NCBI GenBank assembly: GCA_022574255.1
Contig: JACZSK010000008.1
Location: forward strand, 1-58,526
DNA: 58,526 nucleotides
Direction of reading: 5' to 3'
From: Pseudomonadota bacterium
GTDB lineage: Bacteria; Pseudomonadota; Alphaproteobacteria; Sphingomonadales; SMXR01
Part shown: piece by piece, positions 26,030 to 38,232 of the stretch
How the letters are laid out: each line of letters begins with the position of its first letter
How positions within the stretch are numbered: position 1 is the stretch's first letter
Notes under the pieces: model-generated
Seen by the model: the letters and a program-made list of their open reading frames with translations, nothing else
What the model was told of the DNA's origin: nothing
Database searches by the model: none
Made by a program: the position numbers and the translations under genes

Positions 26030-27569
26030 ATGAACAGATTGGCTTTGGCTATTTTGGCGGCGGTGGCAGCCGTGGGCATGGTGCTGGCAGTAACCACCGG
26101 CCCGGCGATATCCGCGGAATCAGAGAAAAGCGACAAAGAAACAACCCCCATTCCCGACGCCCGGGTCTTTGTCAGCCGTCACACCGGCACTTTCGGCGGC
26201 CAGCGCGTGCGCTATACGGCCACGGCCGGCGAGACCTACCTGCTGGACGACGAGGGCGAACCCAAGGCCGCTATTTTCTCCACCGCCTATGTGAGAGAAG
26301 GCGTCGATAATCCGGCCAGCCGCCCGGTCACCTTCCTGTGGAACGGTGGGCCGGGCTCGGCTTCCATGTGGTTGCATATGGGCGGGCTGGGGCCCCGGCG
26401 CGTGGATGTGCCCAGCGATGCCAAGGATGACGGTGCGCCGCCCTATCCCATTGTCGATAATCCGCTGGCATTCCTGGATATCTCGGACGTGGTTTTTATT
26501 GACCCCGTGGGCACCGGCTTCAGCCGCCCTCTCGGCGAGCATGAAGGCAAGGAGTTCTGGGGTGTCACCGAAGACGCGGAATCCGTCGCTGAATTTATCC
26601 GCCAGTGGATATCGGTGAACGGGCGCTGGAACTCGCCAAAATATATTGGCGGCGAGAGCTACGGCACGACGCGCGCAGCCGCCGTCATCAACCAGCTGGA
26701 AGGCGGCATCAACGATATCAGCGTCAACGGCATCATACTGATTTCCACGGTCCTGGATTTTACCTATTCGCGCTTTCAGTCGGGCAACGAGATGTCTTAT
26801 GTCGCCTTTTTGCCCAGTTATGCGGCCGCCGCCTGGTATCACGAAAAGGTGCCTGGGGGGCCGGCCCGAGAGCCTGGAAGACTATCTGGATGCGGCGCGC
26901 CAGTTCGCGCGCACTGACTATACCATGGCCCTGGTTTCAGGCACGGAGCTCGGCGACGCCGACCGCACCCGGGTGCGCGAGCGGCTGGCCTATTTTACGG
27001 GGCTTTCGGAGGCATACCTGAAGCGGGCGAACTTGCGCGTCATACCGAGGCGTTATTACAAGGAATTGCGGCGCAGCGACGGCGTCGTGATCGGAAGACT
27101 GGATTCCCGTTACACCGGCGAAGATATTGACGATGCCGGTGAAAGCCCCGAGGCCGATCCGTCTTTTTACGGCATCGACGGGGCCTATACGGCGGCCATC
27201 AACGATTATTTGCGCCGCGAGCTGGGGGTCGATTTCAACCGGACCTACGCGACCTGCTGTGATCCGATCAGCGAATGGAACTGGAAACTGGACCCCAAGC
27301 AGTTCGGCACGTCTTACATAAATGTGGCGCCCTATATTGGCACCGCCATGCGGCAAAACAGCGACTTGAGGGTCTTCGTCGCGCAGGGCTACTACGATTT
27401 CGCGACGCCGTTTTTTGGCGCCGAACTGGCGCTGACGCGCAATGGCGTGGTGCCCGAGCGGATCACCTATGAATATTACGAGGCCGGCCACATGATGTAT
27501 CTGCACCATCCCTCGCTGGAGAAGCTGATGGCCGATATCCGCGCCTTTATCGTCGCTGGAAGGAAATAG
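26030..27569 (+). pseudogene. Peptidase S10 (serine carboxypeptidase)-like protein, split by a +1 frameshift in a G6 run at 26855..26860
   Basis: ORF 26030..26917 (FLWNGGPGSASMWLHMGGLGPRRV; GESYGTTRAAAV) continues in frame +1 as GRPESLEDYLDAARQFARTDYTMAL...EAGHMMYLH. Confidence 0.85.
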
Positions 27570-27575
27570 GGGACC

Positions 27576-28979
27576 CTAAAGAATTACCCCGGGGTTCATC
27601 AGGTTTTCGGGGTCCAGGCTGGCCTTGATGCCGCGCATCATGGAGAGCGACAGATCGTCCTTGTAATGGGCCAGCTCCGCTCTGCGCTGGCGGCCAATGC
27701 CATGCTCGGCGGAAATGCTGCCGCCCAGCCCAACCACAATGTCATGGACAGCGCGGCTCAGCTTGTCGGCAATCGCCATAAGTTCTTGCCGCGCCATACC
27801 CGGCGGCGGCCCGAGATTGTAATGCACATTGCCATCGCCGGCATGGCCGAAGCCCACGGCCAGGGCGCCGGGCAGCAAGGCCTCAACCGCTTCGTCAGCG
27901 CGAGCGATAAATTCGGGGATGCGCGCCACCGGTACCGATATGTCAAAGGCAAGGCCCGCGCCCTCCGCCCGAAGCGCCTCGGCGAAACTCTCCCGCAGTT
28001 TCCACATGGCCTTGCGCTGCTCAATGCTGGCGGGGATGGCGGCATCGCTGCCCAGCCCGGCCTCCAACATTTTGGCAAGCATCTGTTCCATGGCATCCTT
28101 CAGCGGCTCATCGGCGTTGGCCGCCCAGAACTCGACAAGGGCGTACCAGGGATGGGCATCCGCCAGCGGGTCGCGGGTGTCTGGTATATGCTTCAGCACC
28201 AGTTCCAGTCCCTGGCGCGGGAAAATCTCGAAAGCGGTCAAATGGTCGCCCTTCACCTCGCGGAAACGGGCCAGCATGGACAGGGCGTCTTCGGCGCTGT
28301 TGCAGCCGATAAAGGCAGTTTCAATGGCCTTGGGTGCGGGGAAGAGCTTCAGGACCGCGCCGGTGATGATGCCAAGGCTGCCCTCCGCGCCGATGAAAAG
28401 CTGCTTCAGGTCATAGCCCGTGTTGTCTTTTCGCAGGGCAGATTGCCCGTCCCAGATCTGGCCGTCGGGCAGCACAACTTCCAGCCCCAGAACCAGGTCG
28501 CGGCTGTTGCCGTAGCGCAGCACATGAATGCCACCGGCGTTGGTGGCGATATTGCCGCCGATCTGGCAGGAGCCTTCCGCCGCCAGGCTCAGGGGGAACA
28601 GCCGGTCGGCCTCCCTGGCCGCCTGCTGGACAGCCTCGGTGGTCGCGCCCGCTTCGGTGGTCAGGGTGAAGCTCGCGGCATCGACCTCAAGGATTTTATT
28701 CATGCGCGACAGGTTGATGACAACCTGATCGCCGGTGTCGGTGGGAATGCCGCCGCGCACCAGCCCGGTATTGCCGCCCTGGGGCACCATGGCGACGCCA
28801 TTGCGGGCGCAGATTTTCACCACCGCTGAAACTTCCGCCGTTGATTTGGGCATCACGATAATCGATGCGCTGCCGCTGAAATTACCGCGCCAGTCGGCAA
28901 GATACGGCGCCATTGTGCGGATATCCTGATGATAGCCCTTGGGGCCAACCGCCTCCTTGATTTCATCGATTGCCGTCAT
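27576..28979 (-). CDS. FAD-binding oxidase (GlcD / D-2-hydroxyglutarate dehydrogenase-like)
   Basis: AMVPQGGNTGLVRGG, EGSCQIGGNIATNAGGIHVLRYGNSRDLVLGLEVVLPDG, GSISAEHGIGRQRR. Confidence 0.93.
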   Translation of the reverse strand: MTAIDEIKEAVGPKGYHQDIRTMAPYLADWRGNFSGSASIIVMPKSTAEVSAVVKICARNGVAMVPQGGNTGLVRGGIPTDTGDQVVINLSRMNKILEVDAASFTLTTEAGATTEAVQQAAREADRLFPLSLAAEGSCQIGGNIATNAGGIHVLRYGNSRDLVLGLEVVLPDGQIWDGQSALRKDNTGYDLKQLFIGAEGSLGIITGAVLKLFPAPKAIETAFIGCNSAEDALSMLARFREVKGDHLTAFEIFPRQGLELVLKHIPDTRDPLADAHPWYALVEFWAANADEPLKDAMEQMLAKMLEAGLGSDAAIPASIEQRKAMWKLRESFAEALRAEGAGLAFDISVPVARIPEFIARADEAVEALLPGALAVGFGHAGDGNVHYNLGPPPGMARQELMAIADKLSRAVHDIVVGLGGSISAEHGIGRQRRAELAHYKDDLSLSMMRGIKASLDPENLMNPGVIL

Positions 28980-29635
28980 GCGGACTCACCACTGTCCGGG
29001 CCAGCCACCGGGTCAGCGTCCGGCCCGGTGATTGGCACATCGACCGTTTCAGCCAGCGCTCTCGCCGAAACGGCGCCCAGCCGCAATATTTGCAAGTGAT
29101 CCTCTTCCGCGGCCACAACAGTGGACTCCACACCGCCCGGTGCCGGGTCGCCGTCAAGAATCAGCGCCACTTTATCACCCAGGTCTTTGGCAACAGCCTC
29201 TGAGGAAATGGCGCTGGCCGCGCCCGACGGGTTGGCGCTGGTCACCGCCAGCGGCGTATCGCAAGCCTCCAGCAATTCCAGCACCAGGGGATGCGCGGGA
29301 ACGCGCAGGCCGATGGTCGCCAAACCCGAGGTCACAAGTGCCGATATGGCGGCGCTGGGGCGGCGGCGCAAAACGAGCGTCAGCGCGCCGGGCCAAAATT
29401 TCCGCGCAAGCGCCCGCGCCGGGCGGTTGAAAACGGCCAGCTTCTCGGCTTCTCCGGCGTTGGCCAGCAGAACCGCCAGCGGCTTCAATATGGGGCGTCC
29501 CTTGGCGGCGAATATTTCAGCAACGGCGTTGTCATTCGTGGCGTCGGCAGCCAGGCCCCAGACCGTATCGGTGGGAAAGGCCACCAGCTTGCCTTGGCCA
29601 AGTGTCGCTGCCGCTTCGCTGACATTCGCTGTCAT
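28976..29635 (-). CDS. L-threonylcarbamoyladenylate synthase (Sua5/YciO/YrdC family)
   Basis: GKLVAFPTDTVWGLAADATNDNAVAEIFAAKGRP, PLAVTSANPSGAAS. Confidence 0.9.
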   Translation of the reverse strand: MTANVSEAAATLGQGKLVAFPTDTVWGLAADATNDNAVAEIFAAKGRPILKPLAVLLANAGEAEKLAVFNRPARALARKFWPGALTLVLRRRPSAAISALVTSGLATIGLRVPAHPLVLELLEACDTPLAVTSANPSGAASAISSEAVAKDLGDKVALILDGDPAPGGVESTVVAAEEDHLQILRLGAVSARALAETVDVPITGPDADPVAGPDSGESA

Positions 29636-29746
29636 TTTTCCGCGCATTTTTTTACTCGCTGTTCCGCCGCTTGTGAAATTCATCGACTTGCCCGAACAAC
29701 GCACCCTGTTTATCTTAGGTCATGGGTATGAGCAACGGAGCATCTT

Positions 29747-31543
<1,797 letters not shown>

Positions 31544-31923
31544 GTCCGCCGAATTTACCGCCATATCTGGTAGAATCTGTGCCATATCCACGATATGTAG
31601 TATTCTTTGCTCTGCGGATGTGCTAGGGTCTCCGTGGGGTCGGTGCAGAGTGTAGATGGTGCCCTCGCAATGACATCAGGCAAGCAATATCCGCGATTCC
31701 GGGAAATCTTACGGTCCGAGGCTATGCCTTGACGGATTTCGCTGCGCGCGCCATCGTAACCGGCCGGTCAGTTGATTTGGTATTCCGTCAGTTTCAGCGG
31801 AAGTAGTGCCAAAAATCACGAGAGCGGCGTAATCGCGCGCTCTTGAAGAAACGCTTGGATCAGTATCCCGTTCGCGGACGTCAGCTTATTTCATTGAGGA
31901 TGATGAAAATAAGGAGCCGTGCC

Positions 31924-33993
31924 ATGAACAAAATTAGTACAGACCTAAAAATCGGCGGGGAAGTGACGTTCCCGACAACATCAGGGGAAGTACCATTCCC
32001 GCTGGCCGAGGCGCTACCGCTGCCGGAGGCAGGCATTGAGGCCGAGTTGCTGGAAGAGTACAAGACGGCTGGCGAGGCAATTGCGAAAATTGACCAACCG
32101 ACAATCACCGCTTTTTCCAGCAAGTTAAAAAGTGGCTGCTACCGGATCGCCTTTACACCGGCGTTTGGTCGTTATCACTATTATGGCACCCTGCGTGCTG
32201 AAGTTGGTGGTGGAAACATTACCGCCAGCGGTGACCTGTATCGTTACGGATGCCGGGCCGTTCCTCCGCATTGTATTGATCTGACCAAAGGCCCGGAGCA
32301 ACGTATTGGCCGGATGCCAAAACTCGAGTTGGTCAAGAGCAAAATCCCGGTTTTCCCCAGGAATCAATATTATTCCTATCTCAAGATAGTCGGCGTCAAG
32401 CCCATATTGAGGACGGGTGAAATCCGCATGACCATCGAGGAGCATATCTACAACGCAGCAGCCGAGAGCTTTTCCCTGAGCCGTATCATTGACGCCAGGC
32501 TGAAGAAGGAAATGGCGCCGGCCGGCTTTCCGACAGCACACTATTTTGCCGGCAAGCTGTACCATCAGGGTATTGAGTTGGGCATTTTCACCATGGGGTG
32601 GATATCAAAATATTTCCGCGGCGCGACCCTGGAAATTGATACCATCACCGGGGCGGTAGCGCCTCAACCGGCGGAAGTGGACGGAAAAGTCCATTCCTTC
32701 CGCAGCATCTTCAAGACCGCCGGTTGGGATCTCAAGGTCCTTTATAGTCAGACCGACATTCCCAATACATTTACCGGCGGATCAGTGGACTGGACCTATG
32801 CCCAATTGCACGAAGCCATGCAGGCCGTGCGCAAGCCAACAACCGACCTGGACAAGGAGTGGCGTCTGCATCTGTTGGCAGTTCCGGAAAATATGGGCAG
32901 TGGCCGCGGCGTCATGTTTGACCAGATTGGCGCCCCGCGCGAGGGTGTTGCCAGCTTCTCCGACGACGGCTATCCGCGGACGGGATCGGTGAACTGGGGT
33001 AGCGCGGAGGACAAGCTTCAGAGGGAAGTTCCCGCGGCCTTTCTGCGCAGCGCCGCACACGAGGTGGGGCATGGCTTCAACATGCAGCACCAGAGCCTGA
33101 CCCATGAAGGCGAAACCGGGAACGATGCGACCGTGATGACCACAAGTCCATCGGTGGCGAACTTCCTGGATACCAACGGCAAGGCGTTTCCCGATGATAT
33201 CGTGTTTGGCTTCAATGGCCATGTGCGCCACCACCTGGTGCATTTCCCGGATATTGTTGTACGTCCGGGCGGCGCAAGCTGGCGGGTTGGTCACGCCACC
33301 GAAGTGCCAGAGAGCGATCAGGATCGCAACTGGTATTCGGCTGACGAGCTGGCTCTTGAAATCCAGTTGGAAAACGATCACCTGGCGCTTGGCGAGCCGC
33401 TGGAAATTGAGCTGACCCTGAAAAACGGTGCCGACTACGACATCATAGTGCCGGAACGGATCAGTCCGGAGTTCGGCTACACGCGCATCATTGTTATCGA
33501 TCCGCAGGGTAATCGCAAACCCATGCCGACCTTCGCGCTGCATACGGATGCGGGCACCCTGATCGAGCTGGCGCCGCTTGCGGATACCAAGGGCACGGCG
33601 ACCGTATTCTGGAGTTCACGGGGGTTTGCCTTTGAGCAGTCCGGTCGTCACACCATAGAGATTCAGACGGTGTGGAATTTCAATGGCGTGGCCTATGGCA
33701 TCGTTTCGCGCCAGCAAGTGTGGATCGATGCTGCCGTCTCTGAGGCCGATAACGAGATAGCGTCACTTCTGCTGCGTGACGAAGTGGGCATATGGGTGAT
33801 GCTCGGCGGCGCGGATCATATTGAAAATGCCCCGGGATTTATTCTCGCGGCAAGCAAATGTGATTCCGAACATGCGGCCTGCAAGCGGTTAATCAAGTAC
33901 GATAACAGGCGGGACATGCACCAGTTGACCGGCAAGCCCACCAGGCGTGGTAAAGCTGTCACTGCGGTCAAGGAAAAGGTGGAAGCCGCCTGA
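31924..33993 (+). CDS. Large metzincin-like zinc metalloprotease with no recognisable signal peptide
   Basis: HEVGHGFNMQH zinc motif (33058..33090) and downstream Met-turn ATVMTTSPS; AAGGAG RBS before ATG 31924. Confidence 0.75.
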   Translation: MNKISTDLKIGGEVTFPTTSGEVPFPLAEALPLPEAGIEAELLEEYKTAGEAIAKIDQPTITAFSSKLKSGCYRIAFTPAFGRYHYYGTLRAEVGGGNITASGDLYRYGCRAVPPHCIDLTKGPEQRIGRMPKLELVKSKIPVFPRNQYYSYLKIVGVKPILRTGEIRMTIEEHIYNAAAESFSLSRIIDARLKKEMAPAGFPTAHYFAGKLYHQGIELGIFTMGWISKYFRGATLEIDTITGAVAPQPAEVDGKVHSFRSIFKTAGWDLKVLYSQTDIPNTFTGGSVDWTYAQLHEAMQAVRKPTTDLDKEWRLHLLAVPENMGSGRGVMFDQIGAPREGVASFSDDGYPRTGSVNWGSAEDKLQREVPAAFLRSAAHEVGHGFNMQHQSLTHEGETGNDATVMTTSPSVANFLDTNGKAFPDDIVFGFNGHVRHHLVHFPDIVVRPGGASWRVGHATEVPESDQDRNWYSADELALEIQLENDHLALGEPLEIELTLKNGADYDIIVPERISPEFGYTRIIVIDPQGNRKPMPTFALHTDAGTLIELAPLADTKGTATVFWSSRGFAFEQSGRHTIEIQTVWNFNGVAYGIVSRQQVWIDAAVSEADNEIASLLLRDEVGIWVMLGGADHIENAPGFILAASKCDSEHAACKRLIKYDNRRDMHQLTGKPTRRGKAVTAVKEKVEAA

Positions 33994-34014
33994 CTTCGCG
34001 TTTCCTCCAATACC

Positions 34015-34044
34015 CTGGGGCCGCCTCGGGCGGCCCCAGTTTTT
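34015..34044 (+). terminator. Strong intrinsic terminator of the metzincin gene
   Basis: CTGGGGCCGCC-tcg-GGCGGCCCCAG-TTTTT. Confidence 0.9.
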
Positions 34045-34094
34045 CCTGTCGCCCGGAATCGGCGGCCTTGGATCCACCAATATCTCTCCCTTGC

Positions 34095-34117
34095 TTTACG
34101 TTAACGTAAACGTTAAC
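34095..34117. promoter_or_regulatory. Nested palindromes TTTACGTTAACGTAAA / GTTAACG-taaa-CGTTAAC, LiuR/MerR-like operator candidate
   Basis: 16-bp perfect palindrome 34095..34110 overlapping an inverted repeat 34100..34117, upstream of MBL-SDR-acyl-CoA ligase genes. Confidence 0.6.
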
Positions 34118-34220
34118 TTCGCACAACGAACAGCCCGATTGCGGGTTCTGGTGCTGGTAAAGGGCTGCGTCCGCACTATCTTCTCTACGAAGCCGACTGA
34201 TTTCCGGGAAGGACAGGAAA

Positions 34221-35354
34221 TTGCCAAACGACGTCAATCCGCCACAAGAAGCCGAAATCGCTTCCTATCACCGCCCGGCCCGTGGCGAGGGAGAGCGGCT
34301 GGATTATCCTTTCGAGGACATCCCTGAATTTGGCGAAACACAGGAAATCGCCGAGGGCATTCACTGGCTGACCATGCCGCTGCCCTTTTCGCTGAAGGCC
34401 ATCAATCTTTACCTGTTTGACGACGGTGACGGCTGGACCATTCTGGACAGCGGCCTGAACACCAGCATGGTGCGCGACCATTGGGACAAGGTGTTCGACA
34501 AGTTGCTGGATGGCAAGCCGGTAAACCGCATTGTTATCACCCATATGCATCCCGACCATTCCGGGCTGGCCGGATGGCTGGTGGAGCGCACCGGGGCGCC
34601 TTTGCATATGACCCGCGCGGAATTCCTGACGGCGCGCACCCTGCTGTTGGAGAAAAGCGAGACGGTGCCGCAGAAGGCACTGGCCTTCTACAAGCGCGCA
34701 GGGTTTCCTGCCATGGCGCTGGAAGCCTTCGCCGCCCACGGCTACGGCAACTTCGCCAAGGCGGTATGGGAGTTGCCCCAGGGATACCGGCGCATGAGGC
34801 ATGGCGACCGGCTGGATTTCGGCGGCCGAAAATGGCGGGTGATCACCGGCAGCGGCCATTCGCCGGAGCATGCCAGCCTGTTCTGCGAAGACGATAAAAT
34901 ATTGATCTCGGGCGATCAGCTTTTGCCCCGCATCACCTCGAACGTTTCGGTTTATCCCACCGAGCCTTACGGCGACCCGCTGGGCGAATGGTTCGCCAGC
35001 TTGTATGCGCTGGAGCATCTGCCCGCAGATACGCTGGTGCTGCCGTCGCACAACGAGCCCTTCCGCAACGTTCAGCAACGCACCGGGGACATCCGCGCCG
35101 CCCATATCCGCCGGCTGGTGGCGCTGAGCGAATTATGCGTGGAGCCGAAAACCGCCGTTGAGGGCTTTCCGGTGCTGTTCAGGCGGAAGCTCAGCGGCAT
35201 GGATTATATTATGGGCACCGGCGAGGCCATCGCCCATATGCATTACCTGGAAAAGCGCGGGAATGTAGAGCGGCTGTCGGACGGTGGCGTCGACCGCTTC
35301 CGCACCATTGCGGATTTTGACCCAGAAAGCGTGGCCGAGGAATTTGATAAATGA
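34221..35354 (+). CDS. MBL-fold metallohydrolase (TTG start)
   Basis: NRIVITHMHPDHSGLAGWL, VITGSGHSPEHASLFCEDDKILISGDQLLP. Confidence 0.93.
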   Translation: MPNDVNPPQEAEIASYHRPARGEGERLDYPFEDIPEFGETQEIAEGIHWLTMPLPFSLKAINLYLFDDGDGWTILDSGLNTSMVRDHWDKVFDKLLDGKPVNRIVITHMHPDHSGLAGWLVERTGAPLHMTRAEFLTARTLLLEKSETVPQKALAFYKRAGFPAMALEAFAAHGYGNFAKAVWELPQGYRRMRHGDRLDFGGRKWRVITGSGHSPEHASLFCEDDKILISGDQLLPRITSNVSVYPTEPYGDPLGEWFASLYALEHLPADTLVLPSHNEPFRNVQQRTGDIRAAHIRRLVALSELCVEPKTAVEGFPVLFRRKLSGMDYIMGTGEAIAHMHYLEKRGNVERLSDGGVDRFRTIADFDPESVAEEFDK

Positions 35355-36172
35355 GCGATCTGAAAGGCAAGACCCTTTTCATCACCGGCGCCAGCCGCGG
35401 CATCGGCCTGGCGATTGCCCTGAGGGCGGCGCGCGACGGAGCCAATGTGGCGATTGCCGCCAAGACCGCCGACCCCCACCCGAAATTGGAAGGCACGATC
35501 CATACCGCGGCCGAGGAGATCGAGGCGGCGGGTGGCAAGGCGCTGGCCTGCGTCGTGGATGTGCGCAGCGAAGAGGCTGTGCAGGCGGCGGTGGAAGAGA
35601 CGGTTGCGAAATTCGGCGGTATCGACATCCTCGTCAACAATGCCAGCGCCATCCAGTTGACCGGCACGTTGGCCACCAACATGAAGCGCTTCGATCTGAT
35701 GCATCAGGTCAATACGCGCGGCACTTTCCTGTGCTCCAGGCTCTGCATTCCGCATCTGAAGAAGGCCGAAAATCCCCACGTTCTGAACCTGTCGCCGCCG
35801 CTCAATATGGAGGAGCGCTGGTTTTCCGGTCATGTGGCCTATACCATGGCAAAGTTCGGCATGAGCCAGTGCGTGTTGGGCATGGCCGGCGAGTTTCGCC
35901 GCGACGGCATTGCCTTCAACGCCCTGTGGCCGCGCACGGCAATCGCTACCGCGGCAGTGCAAAATCTGCTCGGCGGTGACGAAATGGTCAGGAAATCCCG
36001 CAAACCCGAGATCATGGCCGACGCGGCCCATGCCATTTTCCTGCGCGACGCGCGTGACTGCACGGGCAATTTCTTTATCGACGACGAGGTGCTTGCCGCC
36101 GAGGGCGTAAGCGACCTGTCCGGTTATGCCGTCGACCCGTCCGAGGAGCTTATTCCCGATTTCTTTATTTGA
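35351..36172 (+). CDS. SDR family oxidoreductase (HSDL2-like)
   Basis: KTLFITGASRGIGLAIALRAARDGANVAIAAKTADPHPKLEGTIHTAAEEIEAAGG. Confidence 0.93.
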   Translation: MSDLKGKTLFITGASRGIGLAIALRAARDGANVAIAAKTADPHPKLEGTIHTAAEEIEAAGGKALACVVDVRSEEAVQAAVEETVAKFGGIDILVNNASAIQLTGTLATNMKRFDLMHQVNTRGTFLCSRLCIPHLKKAENPHVLNLSPPLNMEERWFSGHVAYTMAKFGMSQCVLGMAGEFRRDGIAFNALWPRTAIATAAVQNLLGGDEMVRKSRKPEIMADAAHAIFLRDARDCTGNFFIDDEVLAAEGVSDLSGYAVDPSEELIPDFFI

Positions 36173-36230
36173 CCCGCAGCTACCAGCGCGCGATGGATAG
36201 GTGGGGCACTAGCAGTAAGTGTAGGGCATT

Positions 36231-37928
36231 ATGGCCGACCGATTGTGGCTGAAAAATTATCCTGAGGGCGTGGTCTGGGATCAGACTTTCGAGCCCTTTC
36301 CCGTGGCCGAGATTCTCGATCGCGCGGTGGAGGAATTTCCCGATCACGTGCATCTTGATTTCATGGATTATGCGCTGACCTATGCCCAGGTCGGCGAATT
36401 GGTGGCGCGCGCGGCACGGGGTTTCCAGAAGCTGGGCGTAAAAAAAGGCACCAAGGTGGGTATTTTCCTGCCCAATTGCCCGCAATTTGTCATCGCCTAT
36501 TTCGGTATTTTGAAAGCCGGCGGCGTGGTGGTGAATTTCAGCCCGCTTTACTCCGAAAGCGAACTGCTGCAACAGGTGTCGGACAGCGAGACCGATTTCA
36601 TGGTGACGCTGAATGCAGCGGCGCTGCTGCGCCGGATCGAACCTGTTTTGCACCAGACCCGGCTGAAAAAACTGATCGTTGCTGATATCTGCGACATGGT
36701 GGGGTTGTACCACAAGCTGCGGCTTAGCCTGTTTGCCCGTAAGCATTTCCTGCCTGTGCGCGAGGACGAAAGCCATCTTGCTTTCCGCAGCCTGCTGCGG
36801 AATGACGGGGATTATGAGCCAGTCGCGGTGGACCCGGAGGAAGATATCGCGGTGCTGCAATATACCGGCGGCACCACCGGCCTGCCCAAGGGCGCCATGC
36901 TGACCCACGCCAACCTCTCGATCAACGTGCAGCAGAGCCAGGTCTGGGATCCTGACACCAAGAGAGGCGAGGGGCGGGTTCTGGTGGTGCTGCCGCTGTT
37001 CCATGCCTTCGCCATGACCGGGATATTGCTGCTCGCCACTTCAATCGGCTTTCGGCTGGTGCTGACGCCAAAGTTCGAGCCCGAGGAAGCGCTGAACCTG
37101 ATCCTGAAACACCGGATCACGCATTTCCCCGGCGTGCCGACCATGTACACGGCGATCCTCAATCATCCCGATATCGACAAAGCCGACCTGAGCTTCCTGG
37201 AGCGCTGTAATTCGGGCGGTGCGCCGCTGCCGCTGGAGTTGAAAGCACATATGGAAGAAAAGCTCGACGGCGTGCAGGTGCGCGAGGGCTACGGCCTGAC
37301 CGAGACCTCGCCGGTGGCCATCGTGAACCCGGTTTCCGGCCTGTCGAAGCCGGGATCGGTTGGCCTGCCCGCACCGGGCACCGACGTGTGTTTTACCGAC
37401 CCCGACGATCCCGCAAAAGTGCTGGAGTATGGCGAGAGGGGCGAAATTCGCATTCGTGGGCCGCAGGTGATGAAAGGCTACTGGAAACGCCCCGAGGCGA
37501 CCGCCGAAGCCATTATCGACGGTTGGCTGCGCACCGGCGACGTTGGCTATATGGACGAAGACGGCTATACCTTTATTGTCGACCGGCTGAAGGACATGAT
37601 TATCGTTGGCGGATTTAATGTCTATCCGCGTACCATCGAGGAGGCGATCTATGAGCATCCCTCGGTGCGCGAGGTCACCGTTATTGGCGTCGCCGACGAC
37701 TATCTGGGAGAGCGGCCAAAAGCCTTTGTGGTTTTGCGCGAGGATGCCCGGGGACTGAGCGCGGACAAGCTGAAGAGCTTTCTGCTGGACCGGCTTGGCA
37801 AGCACGAGATGCCGCGCGAGATTGAATTCCGCGACGAGCTGCCCAAGACCATGGTCGGCAAGCTTTCGAAAAAAGAACTTGCGGCGGAAGAAGAGGCAAA
37901 ATACCAAGGAGCCGAGCAAGACAGTTAG
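36231..37928 (+). CDS. Long-chain fatty acid-CoA ligase (AMP-binding, FadD-like)
   Basis: VLQYTGGTTGLPKGAMLTHANL, EGYGLTETSPVAIVNP, GWLRTGDVGYMDEDGYTFIVDRLKDMIIVGGFNVYPR. Confidence 0.95.
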   Translation: MADRLWLKNYPEGVVWDQTFEPFPVAEILDRAVEEFPDHVHLDFMDYALTYAQVGELVARAARGFQKLGVKKGTKVGIFLPNCPQFVIAYFGILKAGGVVVNFSPLYSESELLQQVSDSETDFMVTLNAAALLRRIEPVLHQTRLKKLIVADICDMVGLYHKLRLSLFARKHFLPVREDESHLAFRSLLRNDGDYEPVAVDPEEDIAVLQYTGGTTGLPKGAMLTHANLSINVQQSQVWDPDTKRGEGRVLVVLPLFHAFAMTGILLLATSIGFRLVLTPKFEPEEALNLILKHRITHFPGVPTMYTAILNHPDIDKADLSFLERCNSGGAPLPLELKAHMEEKLDGVQVREGYGLTETSPVAIVNPVSGLSKPGSVGLPAPGTDVCFTDPDDPAKVLEYGERGEIRIRGPQVMKGYWKRPEATAEAIIDGWLRTGDVGYMDEDGYTFIVDRLKDMIIVGGFNVYPRTIEEAIYEHPSVREVTVIGVADDYLGERPKAFVVLREDARGLSADKLKSFLLDRLGKHEMPREIEFRDELPKTMVGKLSKKELAAEEEAKYQGAEQDS

Positions 37929-37966
37929 CAAACCCGAGAGCGGTTTCAATCCGCGAGGACAATCCG

Positions 37967-38227
37967 ATGGCGGCCAAGCCCGAAACAATTCCCGACGATA
38001 TCCGGAAAATGGCATTCGAAGAGGCGCTGGCGGCGCTTGAGCAGATTGTCGGCAAACTCGAATCCGGCGAAGTATCGCTGGAGGAATCCATCGATATCTA
38101 TACCCGCGGCACGTATCTGAAGCGCCATTGCCAGGAAAAGCTGAAAGACGCCCAGGCGCGGATCGAAAAAATTACCATTTCGGATAGCGGCGAGCCAACC
38201 GGCACAGAACCCTTCGGCGAAGAATAA
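37967..38227 (+). CDS. xseB: Exodeoxyribonuclease VII small subunit
   Basis: MAFEEALAALEQIVGKLESGEVSLEESIDIYTRGTYLKRHCQEKLKDAQARIEKI. Confidence 0.95.
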   Translation: MAAKPETIPDDIRKMAFEEALAALEQIVGKLESGEVSLEESIDIYTRGTYLKRHCQEKLKDAQARIEKITISDSGEPTGTEPFGEE

Positions 38228-38232
38228 ATTCA

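Noticed and set aside
31550-31900. Long intergenic region before the metzincin as a possible RNA gene
   Set aside because: Only a weak GAGCGGCG/CGCGCGCTC dyad was seen; no clear promoter-terminator pair or tRNA-like fold.
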